A stretch of 64,000 nt of DNA from Papilionanthe hookeriana x Papilionanthe teres (lineage: Eukaryota > Streptophyta > Magnoliopsida > Asparagales > Orchidaceae), in NCBI GenBank assembly GCA_022702705.1, contig CM040427.1:69600783-69664782 (forward strand), in the 5' to 3' direction. A program made the position numbers and the translations under genes. The notes beneath the pieces are model-generated. The model saw only the letters and a program-made list of their open reading frames with translations. It was not told the origin of the DNA and ran no database searches. Numbering within the stretch: the stretch's first letter is position 1; the number at the start of each line of letters is the position of its first letter. Below, piece by piece: positions 1 to 11,337 of this stretch.

Positions 1-535
1 ATCTTCGACATCTCCTACCATTCACTTCTTTGAATTTCGAAAATAACCGTTCCACATTGAGCCTTGCTTCTTTGACTTTCCTATAAACAATCGTGGAAAC
101 CTAAACGTTGAAATTTTGAAGACAGAACCTCGATCTTAATCAAGAGTTTTCTTAAATGAATTCAATTTTATATGATGTAATTAACTATAGGGGTTTGCCT
201 CTATAGGGAATTAAAAACCCATATTATTCTAAACTCTATATAATCTGTGTTTTAAATATGAGAATTTTGTCAGCTATAAAATTCACAACTAAAATAGAGT
301 CATAAACTTTTAAGTTTAAATAGTTAAACCTACTAACAAATGATGTGCTCATCTTTCAGGATGATATATCACTTGTGGTATCGTGTTAAACTATTTAAAC
401 TATTAGATATATGAGATCTATCTGATCTCGTTATTCTCCAAAATAAATAATACAAATTTCAAAAATCAAAATTACTTTACATATTATATTAAATTTAAAA
501 TTTAAATTTACTTAAAAAAAAAGGCTGATAAGGAG
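1..535 (+). mobile_element. 3' part of a giant LTR (Tat-like gypsy), truncated by window start
   Basis: The sequence aligns by eye with the last part of the 7.3-kb LTR at 32852-40170. Shared stretches include TAACTATAGGGG, the leader-like segment around 'TTTTCTTA' and the AT-rich tail ending in a run of A followed by GGCTGATA. It is also an inverted copy of 1639-2160. The gag remnant that follows on the same strand suggests it was a 5' LTR. Only the 3' end of the LTR is in the window and the exact terminus has decayed. Confidence 0.7.
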
Positions 536-561
536 TCTCAACTAAAGATGTTAAAGCTCCT

Positions 562-759
562 ATGCGGGGCTCAATTGCCACTGCCTACACCATTAAACAA
601 AATTCATTTATCATTAACTCAGTGACCTAAGGGAAACAAACTGCTCGGAGGAACTCATACATGCGGGGCTCAATAGCCACTGCCTACACCATTAAACAAA
701 ATTCATTTATCATTAACTCAGTGACCTAAGGGAAACAAACTGCTCGGAGGAACTCATAC
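562..759 (+). repeat. Two tandem copies of a 99-bp unit
   Basis: The block starting ATGCGGGGCTCAAT at 562 is repeated from 661 with almost no change. Both copies end in GGAGGAACTCATAC. The duplication lies between the LTR end and the gag remnant. A smaller 22-bp tandem duplication (TTTCCAGACTCACCATAAC) lies near 952-994. Near identity of the copies suggests a recent local slippage or repair event. Confidence 0.9.
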
Positions 760-1029
760 CGGCCCCTTCCCTAAGAAGAAACACTTCCCTGCCAGTTTGT
801 GATGCTGAACTCTAAGACATAATTTACACTCATTCATCTTATGTAGCTCACCTAAAATCGCCACGTCTAGCTGCCATATCGGATGATGTCATTCATAATG
901 AACTATGACGCCTCGTCTGGGAAGAGTTCCCCCTAGAGAAAAAAGATCATTTCCAGACTCACCATAACATCTTTCCAGACTCACCATAACATCCATAAAT
1001 CCTTTATCTTAGAGGATGCGGTCCTCCAA

Positions 1030-1590
1030 CACCCCATCGCAATAGGCTTCAACCTTCCAAACATCGACACATATGATAACAAACCCCAATAAACATATTG
1101 ATCACTATCGAACCATCTTGCACATTCAGCTACCTCTGATGCACTTGTGTCAAGAGTTCCCAGCTACTCTTTAAGGACAAGCTCAAACTTGATTCTACTC
1201 TCAGTCAGGGGGCGCTGTAAACATCTTTAAAGAGCTTGCCAAACTGTTCGCAGAGCAGTTCATCACAAATCGATGAATCGTCAATGATTCATCTCATCTC
1301 TTGGGAATTCTCCAAAGTGAATGAGAGTCACTCAAGGTCTACTTTCGTACGTTTTCTGTTGAAGCTCGTTAAATTCTGACAGTGGATCCAGATTTACTAA
1401 GGGGAGTCTTCCTTAGAGGGCTCCACCCAGGACCTTTCAACTCATCACTAATACAGGAGACAGTTCATTCTTATGTTGACTTTGTCCCTCATGTTGAGGC
1501 TCAAAACACTGCGGATGAGGCCATCAGTGCATAGATAGAGCAATTCGAGAAATTAGAGGGAAAACATAACTGAAACTTTAGAGTCAATAA
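1030..1590 (+). pseudogene. Decayed Ty3/gypsy gag (Retrotrans_gag, Tat-like)
   Basis: Translation of the plus strand, with several stops and shifts, gives the order of a plant gypsy capsid domain. 'LPNIDTYDGNKDPNKHIDHY' is followed by 'FPATLKDKLKL', 'FKELAKLFAEQFITNR', 'ESLKVYFRTFSVEAR' and 'FLRGLHPGPFNSSL'. This matches the usual plant Retrotrans_gag pattern of a YDGxxDP motif, an FPxxLxxxA-like helix, a FKELxxxF helix and an L(x)GLxPG turn. Capsid protein would package retrotransposon RNA. At least four in-frame stops show it is dead. No protease or polymerase follows, because an opposing LTR begins at 1639. The Tat-like assignment links the giant LTR family to the gypsy superfamily. Confidence 0.7.
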
Positions 1591-1638
1591 TTAATATTCA
1601 CCAAAGAGAAAGTCCGAACAAACAAAGGAATTGTGACC

Positions 1639-2540
1639 TTGTTGGCTATTTTTTTTGAAAATTTAAATTTAATATATAATGTAATTTTGAATTTGAAAAT
1701 GGTATTCTTTATTTTGGGAAAATAACGAGATCGTATAAACCTCATATATCTAATAGTTTAAATAGCTGAGGTCAATATCATAAGTGATATATCACCTCAA
1801 AATGTGAGCATATCACTTGCTATTAGACTTAACTATTTAAACTTAGAAGTTTCTTACTCTGTTTTGGTCTGTGAATTTTATAGCCGACAAATTCTCTTAT
1901 TTATTACACAAATTAGATAGAGTTTATATTAATTTGAGCTCTTAATTTCTTATAGAGGTAAGCCTTTATAATTAATTACATCTTAAGCAACCGAAATCAT
2001 CTAAGAAAAGTCTCGATTAAGATCGGGTTTTTGTCTTCAAGAATTCAACGTTTAGGTTTCCGCGATTGCTCATAGGCAAGTCAGAGGGAAAGATTTAATG
2101 CGGAACAATTATTTTTAAAATCCAAAGGAGTGAAAGTAGGAGATGTCGGAGATACTGAAAAAGCTTCAATGAGATGACATCTCAAACTAACCTATGGTTT
2201 GACTTTACATCTTTGAAAAGGAAATTATATTTAATGTTTCAGTCTTGTAAATTATTTAGAGATTTGGGACTTATGTCCGCATATCACATGTAAATAGCCT
2301 AAGAAAATAAGAAGATTTATGTTGTACCGAACGACGACCTCAAAATCTTAAAAAAATTTGAGGACTTATATCGTACAATATATAATCATATAAGGTCCTA
2401 AAAGATAGGGTGTGGATTTACGTCGTACTAGAAGAATAACCTTGATATTCTATGATTTTATTTTTTTTAAGTCTATTGAAGTTCAGTTGAAGCTTCTACT
2501 TCAACTCTCTGTTGTCATCTTATTCGTTGCTAGGAGATGA
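1639..2540 (-). mobile_element. Giant LTR 3' part, opposite orientation
   Basis: Starting TGTTGGCTATTTTTTTT, this is the reverse complement of the end of the same LTR family as 1-535. It runs on through segments matching 21400-21800 of the solo LTR at 20785-28220, such as the 'AACGAYNACCTC' and 'GGATTTAYGT' blocks. It faces the 1-535 fragment tail to tail, with the gag remnant between, which is not the arrangement of an intact element. It is truncated near 2540. Confidence 0.7.
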
Positions 2541-5500
2541 ATCAACAATTGACCGCGTCGTGGTCTTGTCCCGTTAAGAGGGGAAATAAAATAGAGAACA
2601 TATATTATTAATAATTTATTGGAGTTTGAAGACATTTGTATGAGATTCTAAATGTTTTTTTATGGGATTTTGAAAAAGTATTGAAATTAAAAGTGGTATG
2701 TTGATTATGTTTTATAGGGTTCAATCCTAAGTATGCGTTCTACATTTGCTATCCTAGGGTATTGTATAAACATGTCAGGAAAAATAGTAATTAAAAACAT
2801 GAATACAAGTAGATATGTACAGTACAGTGCAGTAAAAAAAAAGAATATATATTGTAGAGTATAGTAAGGAAAGAAAATGAACTGCACAGTAATATACAAT
2901 AAAGAAAGAAAATGAACTTCACAGTAATATACAATAAAAAAAGAAAGAAACTACGCAATAAAGTATAATAAATAATGAAACAAACTAGGCGTATCTGGCA
3001 GATTCTATTGATGCTTAAAAGTAAATAACAATTAGCATATCACAAGTGTATAGATATTAAACAAATAAAGTTAAGTATAAAAGAAATAATAGTAAGCATA
3101 TGAAAATCAAAATGGAGAAATAAGAATTCAATTTGGGGATAAACTCAGCTATAGCCTTTCCATTCTCTATGATTCCCACAGGCAACCCAAACATCAAAAT
3201 CTATATACCAATTTCGATCATCAGCCACCAACAAAACACCCTAAAGTTGAGTAACTACAACTACCTGCCAGCTAACTAACAAGTGAACTATAAAAAGTAA
3301 GCATCCTCAACTGTGTATCTCATATTTGTATGTCATGTTTATGTATACAGTGTTTCATATAGCATTGTTATTTCATTTGTTTCAAATTCTCAATATCATA
3401 AAACTATAGTTCACAAGTTGTCAGGGTTGAAATTGAATCCACCTACAACCTATAGAAGTATTAAGGGCAACTACAAATAGAATACTGGTTTATGATATCA
3501 CCTTTAAAAGCGTGAATATAGTGTCATACATCATCGCCCTTACCCTACATCTCCAACTTATAGACCACTTTGATGTTCCATATGCTTTTCCAACAATTGA
3601 CATATTTCTATCCAATTCTGAACATTCCCCCAATTGAAATTAAGATACACAATGCGGCATATTTCTTGATCCTTGTAAAAAAAAATGTAACAAATAGCAT
3701 GAAGCATGCCATAATTATAGGATAGTAAAAAGGAGATTGCAGAAATCTTATCCAAAATTCCCACTGAATCAAGAATTTAAAGTAATTGAGAGAGAAACCG
3801 CAAGTTAAAATCCCCAGGAAGGAATGAAATCCGGGAAAATTCACTTCAGGATTATGCTTCCATAACTTTAAATCAAATCCCATATAACCTGAAAACAGAA
3901 TTTATTAAAGAAAACAACACATTTATGATCCTCTAACTAACGAAGTTATAATTCCACTGCTGTAAACAACCTCTTAAGTTTTAATATAAAGGACCAATTC
4001 AGTAACTAAACCAAAGAGTCAAGTCTTAATAATAAAAGAAGAATAGTCTCAAATATAAACAAATCTCTTAAACCCATTGATCAAAATAAAGACCTCTAAA
4101 TGACTCAAACTGATTAAAGCAATGCCAGAGAATAAAGGTCCTCAAGAACATTCCAAATCATTTATTAAAATAATGCAAGAAGATTAAAAAAATTGATTCC
4201 AAAAAAAGAAAACAAAAGGAATCATAGGTAGTATGAATTGAAAAATCATCAAATCCATTAGTAAGAAGATTTCCTCTTAATCTATAACGCTCAAAGCAAA
4301 TATACAGTAAAAGAAGTTCTATCGAAAAAGGAACAAAACTTCTGGGATCAAATATTCCATCAATCGTTCTCAGCAAACTTCATTTATTTCTCTTTATTAA
4401 GTCATAAAAATGCACGATATTCTTGGTGGGTTTCTTATTATTTATCTCCTAAATACTTATTCTATTTGTTATTTTATTATAACACTAGCTTGAATTAATA
4501 ATGATTTCTCTTTTATAAAAAATAAACTCACTCAAATTTGTAGAATTAAACTCAAGCTCAAGCTCGAACTTTATTAATTAATTAACTTCAAGCTCAAACT
4601 GTGTTTGATTTGAGCTCCACTCGATTTGTTTGCACCCCTAGCAAACCCGACCATCTTAGTGTGGGATATATATAGTTACACAGCCATTTAGTCATCCTTT
4701 AAACAGGCTTGGCTTAATACACGTTATATGTGCTCAACCATCATTTATCTAATCTTATGGGTTCAGCCGTTGGAATGCATAACCTGGAGAATGTTGAGGT
4801 TCTATTGATGCTGCTTCCCTATCTCCTCCTCACTAAATTCCACCTCTTGTATTTCCTTGATATCATGTTCATCGCTTAGATTGAAATGATTTAATCATGC
4901 AGGTCTTATGCTGTGCTTTTAGCCAAAATGATGGCATTGAATGGGACAACGGTTCATGGCTGAAGCTGAACATTTTAGGAAAATTTACATACATACCAAT
5001 CCATTCCTATGTCTTTACATATGAAAATCCTACTCTTCAATTTTTACATACATGCCATTTTACCTCTGCTTGAAAAGATTTATTTCATGACTTCTGTGTT
5101 GAGATGCCCAAAAATTTATTGATGTTTATTCCATGACTTCTGATGTAATTGCAAGGATGATCAATGAGGATAATATTCAGATTCTAATCAACCTTACTGG
5201 CTATACTATACGGTATTGGCACCAAATACTTACCCTCTTTTTGTCCCTCCATCTATTTTAATTACATTATGTATTGAATTGTATAATTTTTAGGTTTGCA
5301 AAGAGTATATGGTAATTTCCGGTTAAACTGAGCACATCTACCCTCTGCCTCTTTGTTTTTTAAAGCGAGCTATTTGCAATGATTCGTTGTACTGCATAGA
5401 TCGGTTGTCCCAATATAAGGTTTTCATGTTTCAAACATTGGTAAAAACTGTAGCACATCTACTCAAAATTATAACATATATACACAAAATTGGCTGAGAT

Positions 5501-7110
5501 GGATAGCATAAAAGTTATAAGAAATGTTTTTTTAGCTTGCCAACGATATCAAAATCATTCAATTATGTTAAAAGTGGACTGATTGTGCCTTCAAAATTGG
5601 GTATCTCAACACAGATTTTTTTTTTTCTTTTTGATGCCTAAAAACAAAAGAGATAAGTCGGTTCCCAATGCTTTCTATTCTATTCTCGGTGACTTCTTGT
5701 CAATTGTGCTACACTTTTCATTAGATAAAAAATTTAGGTGTAGATAGTTTCAAAAATTAAACTGTAATTTTCAGTTTTTTTTTTCGTCGTCGTCTTAGAC
5801 GTCAGTATGGGAATAACAAAGTGAAATGCAATTGTTTGTATTGTTTATCTTTTGTTTTTGTTGTATGTCCTCACTTGCTCCAGTTGATGATACTTCTTTG
5901 GCATGCATTAAGCATCATTATTGATGGAGATGATAATCCTTCCAACTACTCTTCTATGTCTGTGATCATTAAGACATGTATAATAAAAATATTTTTTTCA
6001 ATATTAATTGATCAAGAATTGGCATAACTGAAGGTGGCTGAAATAGCATTTATTCTTCAATCAGGAAGAGGAAGGAGCATATAGTTTATCATTGCGCCAA
6101 AATACAACTCCTCAACAAATACTGTTGTGTGAGGAGACTGATTGGGGCGCTCCTGTGCTTAAAAGTGGCCATCCCAACACCTGGAAGTCCGAGCGCTAAG
6201 AAACCCTACGCTCACATACATGTATCCCAACGCTATTGGGGCGCTTAAGCGCCCATCCAAATGTTTCTAGGGCGAGAATCCAATGCCCATGAGGGGTGCA
6301 ACTGCATTAGATCACTCCCCACACCCTAGTGCCTGGAAACCCAACGCTTAGGAGTGGTGCCCCGGTGGTAACAACGGTTTTGGTTGTAGTTTGGGATTTA
6401 AGGGTCTATTTGGGGCAGCTGCAGCTTCTCTGCACTGCCCAAGAAGCTGCTGCGGGAAAATTCTTTGCAGGAAAGCTGGCTGTCTGTTTGTTGCAGCAGT
6501 GTGAAAACAGCTGTCGGGCAACTGTTTCTAGAAAAATGCTCATGTTTAGTAAATTTGAAGAGGCGGTCCAAAGACATTGTATTTTACGCATAAGCGATTT
6601 ATTGACATAATATTTAAAAAGAGGCGTCCATCATCGCTTGAAAGCAATATAACTATTCCTCAAAATCTAGTTTTCAAAAATTTTCGACAGCTCCAGGAGT
6701 CATCATACCCCCTCCTAATCCTTAATGCATTCCTTAACTGCTGAACCTTCAAGAAGTATCTTATATTAATTGAAGCTTCAATGACTTTTTCAAAACAAGA
6801 AAAAACCCTAAAGTCTCATAGACATGGTTATAGTCCACCATTATTATAACAATCTAACGTTCTTCTTCTTCATCTAAAGATAAAGAAAAGGTTTTTCATT
6901 AACAAAATCTCAATTTCATATCACCAAAAAAAGACAAGTACATTATTCTGGTCATACTATTTACAATGTCGATGAAATAAAATATTAAATTTTGCTGGAT
7001 CATTGGTTAAAGCTACTTAATCAGTTTCTTTTTCTTTTATACATCAAAAATAATCCATGGTAGACACTTATAATTAAGAATTTGACAGAGAGATGAACAG
7101 AAAGTAACTA
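2541..7110. other. AT-rich DNA without a recognisable gene
   Basis: I see no convincing coding region. Short open frames at 2.7-4.4 kb and 5.8-6.0 kb are low-complexity. On the minus strand, 3880-3560 holds two short exon-like stretches, each preceded by a good splice acceptor (TTCTGTTTTCAG before 3889 and a T-run plus ACAAG before 3674). The second ends in a stop after 'EKHMEHQSGL'. I could not match them to any family. At 6390-6420 there is a GGGTCTATTTGGGGCAGCTG stretch like the ends of small plant MITEs, but I found no partner end. Confidence 0.5.
6139..6260. repeat. GC-rich palindromic patch (GCGCTTAAGCGC type)
   Basis: In AT-rich surroundings this patch holds GGGCGCTTAAGCGCCC, a perfect 16-bp palindrome at 6239-6254, plus GGGGCGCTCC and GAGCGCTAAG variants nearby. 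The same core, GCGCTTAAGCGC, occurs in the LTR of the second Athila element at 60371. The patch is therefore probably a remnant of a related LTR, although no other LTR part is recognisable here. Confidence 0.4.
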
Positions 7111-7120
7111 AATATCTTAC

Positions 7121-7405
7121 TTTTATATGATCATTTGGGTGGATCCTATTCACTGCAATCGGATCAATCCCCTTGAGAAGTTTATAGGAAGAAGACTAAC
7201 TAATGTTGTTTAGATCTAATCCAGAAATACAGTGAGCAAAAACATTAAACAGATAAAAGAGGGAAGAAAAAACATTAAACATTAAACAGATAAAAGTGGT
7301 GTTCATGGAATGAGCGTTGATGATTTCCACGCGGGCGAAGTGCTCGACGAGCTCAATGCCGAGCCGTGATTTACCGGCACTAGTCGCACCCATGACAACC
7401 GCCAT
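7121..7405 (-). pseudogene. tRNA isopentenyltransferase (IPT) gene fragment
   Basis: The family transfers an isopentenyl group to tRNA adenine 37 and, in plants, is a source of cis-zeatin cytokinins. From ATG 7405 the frame reads MAVVMGATSAGKSRLGIEL, with the P-loop GATSAGKS, and then VEIINAHSM, which matches the conserved E-I-I-N-(A/S)-D-S-M of the family. After about 34 residues the homology stops abruptly. About 110 bases downstream, at 7192-7121, another conserved block reads 'LLKGIDPIAVNRIHPNDHIK', which normally lies more than 150 residues later. It ends at a consensus splice donor (AAA/GTAAGA), as expected for a plant IPT exon. The middle of the gene is missing and no later exons were found. 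I conclude this is a deleted pseudogene. A GC-rich stretch at 7433-7800 may be its old leader. Confidence 0.75.
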
Positions 7406-7432
7406 TGTCTTTATCACATTTGTTTTCTCCAA

Positions 7433-7800
7433 CTACTTCACATCATTGCCGCCGCCGCCTTTTGCATCTCGTAATCCAGAGGGCGGGCTTGAGTGAGGTT
7501 TAGAGCCTAAAGGAGCAGGGTGGTACGATTCCTTAATCGTTTTCGGAAATTTGCAACAGAGCGCCGTCAGACAGGGAGATGGCGAGGGAACATCATGGGA
7601 GATGGCGAGATCGCTCGGGAAGGGCAGAAACGATGGGGCAATTTGAAATATCACCGAGGCGAAAGCTGGGGCCGTGGGGTCGATGCCCTGCCGCGGCCTG
7701 CTTTCCACTTGCTTTCGCATCGTGCAGTCGCGAAGTTGAGAGCCAAACAGAAGTTCCTGGGTTGGGGCCGCGCCGCTCCAAAAAAGCGCCCCAAACGAGG
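7433..7800. other. GC-rich stretch upstream of the IPT fragment
   Basis: This is a CpG-rich island in AT-rich DNA with overlapping open frames on both strands, typical of non-coding GC-rich sequence. Its position just upstream of the IPT start suggests an old promoter or leader. No protein family is recognisable in any frame. Confidence 0.4.
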
Positions 7801-7804
7801 GCAT

Positions 7805-7987
7805 TTATTATGTACATAATATGTATGCAGAGATGCGTACATATTTTGGGTATTGGGAGGGCACAAAGATTATAGAGGGATTATAATTTCTCAATGCTCT
7901 CTTCAGTAACCCTACTATAACCTTTGTACCCTCCCAATATCAAAAATATGTACGCATATCTGCGTACATATTATGTACGCAATAATT
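7805..7987. mobile_element. Small foldback MITE
   Basis: The two halves are inverted copies of about 75 bases each. The left arm includes GCGTACATATTTTGGGTATT and GGGAGGG; the right arm has the reverse complement with few mismatches. About 30 bases form the loop. The element has no coding capacity. Target duplications are not clear. Confidence 0.8.
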
Positions 7988-7999
7988 TTCCTCTAAACG

Positions 8000-8340
8000 G
8001 ACCTAAGTTTTTGATGTAGAATTTAGAGGGGAACTTTGTGGTTTGTGAACGAGCGAGTATAGTGTCTTCGAGAGAGTAAAGAAGCTTGAGTGAGATGTAA
8101 TTTGTACATTTCACCCTATTTTCATAGTGGATTTCTTAGTGTGTTGTGGTTCCAAGAAACCCTACGGGAATAACTATATTTTTCATATATAAATAAGTCA
8201 CAAAACCCAGGAATACCCAAGTCCACCCTACGGGATAAGTCAGTTTGTGCCCTTTTCTTCTCTCTCCTTGTATCTCTTTTATCTTTTCCTCTCCTCTGAC
8301 GCCTACCACTCCATCCCTTCAGTATGTCTTACAGGACAAA
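8000..8340 (+). other. LTR-like sequence at the left edge of segment A
   Basis: The stretch has a TATATAAATA box near 8196 and a pyrimidine-rich leader. It matches 55140-55335, which directly follows the 3' end of the copia element. 8090-8150 also resembles the end of a copia LTR (a 'TGTAATTTGTACA' and 'TAGTGGATTTCTTAGTG' context). It is probably a decayed copia LTR, but the limits are not resolved. Confidence 0.45.
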
Positions 8341-9070
8341 TTTGAATTCAACAAAGTTAAATAAATTTAATTTTGAAATATAGATTGATAAGCTAAAGTT
8401 AATTATTGAGCTAGCATAGTCGAACACTGAGTATTTTTTTTTCCTTTCTTTTCTTTTACATGCCTACTCAATGTAAGTAATTTATTAAATTATAAAAATA
8501 TCAATATGAAGTTTTTATTTAAAATTTAATGATGTGAAATTATAGACGGGTGCCAGTGCTATTGTTTGGCCATACACCTCTGCTAATCTTAAAAAATTTG
8601 GCTTAATGTTGCTTATATGTAATTTTATTATAAAAAATTATATAAATTTATATGAACGATAAGATATTAAATATTCTTATTTATAAAAATTAAATAATAT
8701 ATAACTAGTAACAAAAAAATAGTTACTTTCCATTCTACTCATAAACAACTCATTAAACCCTAAGTATTTAGAATATACTTTTATCTTAATTAAACAGTTA
8801 AATAGCTTTAATTATAAATATTTAGATTATAATTATAATTATTTTTTAAATATTCTAATATAAATTAAAATGGTCATTCTGATAAATTTTTATTTTAACT
8901 ATTTACTCCTATTTAGGCAAAATGACTCATTTTTGAAAGAGCCATTCATTAATCAATAAAACAATAATAAATATATAAAAAAATTCCCTTTCTCAATAAA
9001 AAGAAGTAAAAAATCAATTTTGTTTTTTTATAGACATAAGTGCGGATCTTACTATTAGGTTGAATATCAC

Positions 9071-9611
9071 GATAAAATATTACATCCGAACTACGCACCT
9101 AGAGTTACGTGTCGAGCTCAATCCATGGGAGCCACGTGTAATCCTGTAACAACGCGGAATAACACGAGAATAACATGAAGGAATATTCTTCGTGTTACTC
9201 TACAGTCAGCAGTATTTTGAGCGGAATAACGCGGGGAATATAACTCAGTGTTATTTCGCGTTGTTCATGTGTTAATGTGGTAGTATTGTAACACTGGGAA
9301 TATTCCCCCATGTTATTCTACGTTATTCAAGTATTATTGTGATAGTATTAATGTGTTATTGTGGTAGTGTTACAATACCATCACAATAAACTTGAATAAC
9401 GCCGACTAATACGGAGTAATATTCCCGTGTTATTCCGCATTATTCCCTGTATTATTCCGCATAAAACAATCTTTGGCTGCGGAGTAACACGAGAAATATT
9501 CTTTCATGTTATTCCCGTATTATTCTGTATTATTGCAGGATTACACGTGGCTCCTATGAATTGAGCTCCGCACGTAACTCTGTGTTAGTCCGGATGTAAT
9601 ATTTTGCCCAT
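9071..9611. mobile_element. 541-bp foldback insertion (MITE-like) in segment A
   Basis: The ends are inverted (AAAATATTACATCCG at 9074, its complement at the right end) and the arms extend for over 120 bases, including GAGTTACGTG and GAGCCACGTGTAATCCTG. The centre is made of repeated GGAATAACACG-like motifs. It is flanked by TATCAC on both sides (9065-9070 and 9612-9617). The orthologous point in segment B (near 56693-56701) has a single ATCAC and no insertion. This is direct evidence of a mobile insertion. Confidence 0.85.
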
Positions 9612-9664
9612 TATCACACCAATGGATTCATTCACATTGAATCCGCACTTATCTCCTCGGAATC

Positions 9665-10234
9665 TCACCCTCGAAGGCGTTCACCGGCATCCTGCGAGAG
9701 CGGCAAGAGCTCCGTCATCGGAGTCGACAAAAGCCCCGGCGGCGCCGGCGTCGATCTGCATATCGGGCAAGTCCCATGTCGTCGGAGCCAGCTATCAATA
9801 CACCGAATGTGAAAGCAGTGCCGGCATTCTGGCATTCTTTTCAGCATCTGCCCTTCCTTATATTCATTCAAGCAAATCGAGCATAAACCTTCCTCGCCGC
9901 CGTTGATGGAGAACGAAAACTTGGGATATGAACTGATAACCGCCTCGTCAAGACCAGGAACACCGCGGCCAGCCTGATATTCGCCCTCCATGACGAAGAT
10001 TACACGGGCAGGAGTTGCGCCGAGGGTTTGGTCGGGTCTAGGGTTAGGGTTTTGGGAATGGGGAATGAGAGTTAAGTGGTAGCAGAAGAATAAGGTGAGG
10101 AAAACGGTGATGAGGAAGACGGTGATGACGGCGATGAGGCCGAGTGCGACAGGGGTGCTGAGGCCGCCGATGTTGTATACGTAAGGGGGAGAGGGAGGGG
10201 TTGAATTGGCGGCGGGGGAGATGTTGCCGAGCAT
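9665..10234 (-). CDS. ATL-type RING-H2 ubiquitin ligase, copy A
   Basis: This predicted 189-residue membrane E3 ubiquitin ligase would transfer ubiquitin from an E2 to unknown targets at a membrane. Order of parts: a short Ser/Pro-rich N-terminus; one strongly hydrophobic segment at about residues 28-52 (ALGLIAVITVFLITVFLTLF); a linker; the GLD motif at about 98 (PGLDEAVI), diagnostic of plant ATL proteins; then a RING-H2 at about 117-158 (CSICLNEY, CRHCFHIRC, CPIC), with all eight zinc ligands present; and a short C-terminal tail. Length and single-exon structure fit ATL genes. The start at 10234 gives this frame; an upstream ATG at 10296 opens a different, overlapping frame. The paralogue in segment B has a different N-terminus because of a 17-bp deletion. 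No expression data; the substrate is unknown. Confidence 0.88.
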   Translation of the reverse strand: MLGNISPAANSTPPSPPYVYNIGGLSTPVALGLIAVITVFLITVFLTLFFCYHLTLIPHSQNPNPRPDQTLGATPARVIFVMEGEYQAGRGVPGLDEAVISSYPKFSFSINGGEEGLCSICLNEYKEGQMLKRMPECRHCFHIRCIDSWLRRHGTCPICRSTPAPPGLLSTPMTELLPLSQDAGERLRG

Positions 10235-10434
10235 TCTGCGAATGGGGTTTGGAAGAAGGAGAGGGAAATTGGGCGTCTAGGGTTTCTTGGGGGCATGGCG
10301 GGGATGGTGATGGCAAGTTTCTGCGGTGCAATTCTGGAAGACGAGAGTTTCTTTTGGTAATTATTTATGAGTCAATTAATGACGTCGTAGAAGTTCAATG
10401 TATGGATATATATTGTTCTTTATATTTAATATGC

Positions 10435-10436
<2 letters not shown>

Positions 10437-10481
<45 letters not shown>
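10437..10481. repeat. (TA)n microsatellite
   Basis: About 22 TA dinucleotides lie just upstream of RING-H2 gene A. Segment B has a longer and differently placed (AT)n at 57619-57680. Confidence 0.95.
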
Positions 10482-10486
<5 letters not shown>

Positions 10487-11337
10487 ATCATTTAGCTGCT
10501 AAAAGTTCTCAATTAACTTTCGCTAAATTCAGTATTCAAATTAGTATTGTATCCTCTACTTCTTGAATTCATAACTTTAAATGTGAAATTGTGAGATATT
10601 ATTCAATATGTGATTTATGAATGAAAATCTAACCCTTGTAAATCTTGTTCTATTTTTGCTCATGATTCTTTAAATAATTTTAAATCTTTCCCTCAAAAGT
10701 CTGCGAGCATTACTCCTACTTTTAGAGGTAGGAATGCAACAACAAAAAATTTATCCCACTGAGTGGGTTCGGCTACATGAATCTTTGTTCTCCATTTGTC
10801 ATTTTGAGTATCATATTTTCATTTAATTATGATGTGTCTTTAGAAGATTTGCGGTCGTGTTTCCGTTTGTTTTTTCTCTTTATTATTTTTTAAGGAGTCG
10901 TCAATCTGTCAAACATCGTATACTTCTCTTCTCCGAATGTATCTTTCTTCTGTGTCGTATGAATGACTCAGAGAAGAGAGGAATCGGAAATGACTGACAT
11001 AAGACAAAAAAGACATGCAAGAGAAAAAAAACAAAATGTGTGGAGCATATGTACGATAAATCTCGAAATGATAGGTCAAGTATATCTGCTCAAACAAGAT
11101 TTACGGAGGCACCTAATAGACTGTCCATAAATAGAGAGTTAGGTGTAGTTGTCTGTTCTGTGGTCAAGAGTACTCCCAATGTAATATATCCCACTTGGTT
11201 AATTACATTTTGGGGGATGCCTAAAAATACTCTCGATAAAAGAAGTTTTGCTTTATTATCATGTACATGGAAAAATAGGTCATCAAAGGAAAGTTATTCC
11301 GTGTGGGAATGCACATATGCTTTAAAGCTCTCACTAA

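Larger units (their letters stand above)
8150..11337. repeat. Segment A of a segmental duplication, first part
   Basis: The segment is colinear with 55140-58528 (segment B), with substitutions and indels. It resumes at 29056-29512 after the Harbinger insertion. The shared material includes the TATA/leader block, AT-rich spacer, RING-H2 gene and downstream non-coding DNA up to TTTAAAGCTCTC. Differences include the 541-bp insertion at 9071-9611 (absent from B), a 320-bp insertion in B at 56251 (absent from A) and about 290 bp at 57502-57795 present only in B. Apart from the RING gene I see no coding region. Confidence 0.9.

Noticed and set aside
3558..3883. Exon-like stretches on the minus strand
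   Set aside because: Splice acceptors look good but no protein family is recognised, and no neighbouring exons or start were found; not annotated as a gene.
6329..6610. Open frame of 93 codons near 6.3-6.6 kb
   Set aside because: No recognisable domain, overlapping open frame on the other strand, and MITE-like sequence at its start.
10044..10331. Minus-strand frames of 74-95 codons overlapping the 5' part of RING-H2 gene A
   Set aside because: They are alternative frames over the RING gene leader. Only the frame from 10296 is of interest, because its counterpart in copy B supplies the new start.
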